A stretch of DNA of 5,888 nt, taken from the NCBI GenBank assembly GCA_903856875.1, contig CAIODE010000212.1, positions 1-5,888 of the forward strand, in the 5' to 3' direction. Every line of letters begins with the position of its first letter. Positions within the stretch are counted from its first letter, which is position 1. Below are positions 5,840 to 5,888 of the stretch, one piece after another. Below the pieces are notes generated by a model that worked only from the letters and a program-made list of their open reading frames with translations, was not told the origin of the DNA and did no database searches. Made by a program: the position numbers and the translations under genes. Origin of the DNA: an uncultured Burkholderiales bacterium (lineage in GTDB: Bacteria > Pseudomonadota > Gammaproteobacteria > Burkholderiales > Burkholderiaceae_C).

Positions 5840-5888
5840 ATGTCCTCCCCCTCCCGCGACTTGCTCACCCCCGATGCCCAGAGCATGC
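5840..5888 (+). CDS. LysR-type transcriptional regulator, N-terminal fragment (cut by window end)
   Basis: Only 16 codons are visible: M-S-S-P-S-R-D-L-L-T-P-D-A-Q-S-M. From memory, MSSP-RDLLTPDAL-M is a common N-terminus of betaproteobacterial LysR-type regulators encoded divergently from pirin genes, immediately before the winged-helix DNA-binding domain. The position, divergent from pirin across a palindromic AT-rich gap, fits the classic arrangement of these regulators. There is no Shine-Dalgarno sequence before the ATG (the upstream bases are TTAAAAA). The reading frame is open to the window edge, but the call rests on few residues plus context. Confidence 0.68.
   Translation, partial: MSSPSRDLLTPDAQSM

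Overview
The window looks like a chromosomal core segment of a betaproteobacterium, most likely order Burkholderiales and family Comamonadaceae (a Limnohabitans- or Polaromonas-like freshwater type). This rests on remembered family resemblance of the DnaE, TrhO and LysR N-terminal sequences, the moderate GC content by eye, and TACAAT-type -10 boxes sitting right before start codons. No search was run. There is no prophage, CRISPR array, RNA gene or intact transposase gene.

Layout. Positions 1-116 are non-coding and hold a 90-bp structure with 31-bp near-perfect inverted arms plus a third copy of its core motif (CTCTGACC), directly abutting the dnaE stop codon; this is a REP- or MITE-like repeat that may continue left of the window. 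Positions 117-3605 (minus) are a complete dnaE, the replicative DNA polymerase III alpha subunit. Positions 3606-3650 are a 45-bp divergent promoter region built on one 9-bp inverted repeat. Positions 3651-4406 (plus) are trhO, a rhodanese-type tRNA U34 hydroxylase, ending in a hairpin terminator candidate. Positions 4454-4987 (minus) are a flavodoxin-family (WrbA-like) protein. Positions 5028-5732 (minus) are a pirin-family cupin, separated from the flavodoxin gene by 40 bp containing a terminator-like hairpin. Positions 5733-5839 are an AT-rich, palindrome-rich divergent control region, and at 5840 (plus) a probable LysR-type regulator begins and runs off the window.

How the genes work together. 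dnaE and trhO are housekeeping functions (replication, tRNA wobble modification) that share a back-to-back promoter. The pirin, flavodoxin and LysR genes look like a small regulator-plus-redox-enzyme module: the divergent LysR-type protein probably controls pirin, and perhaps the flavodoxin gene by read-through, via a T-N11-A palindrome at 5817-5833.

No clearly new system is visible. The most notable points are the mirrored leaderless promoter pair between dnaE and trhO, the terminal inverted repeat at the dnaE 3' end, the LysR-site architecture, and stop codons placed inside the loops of two terminator hairpins.
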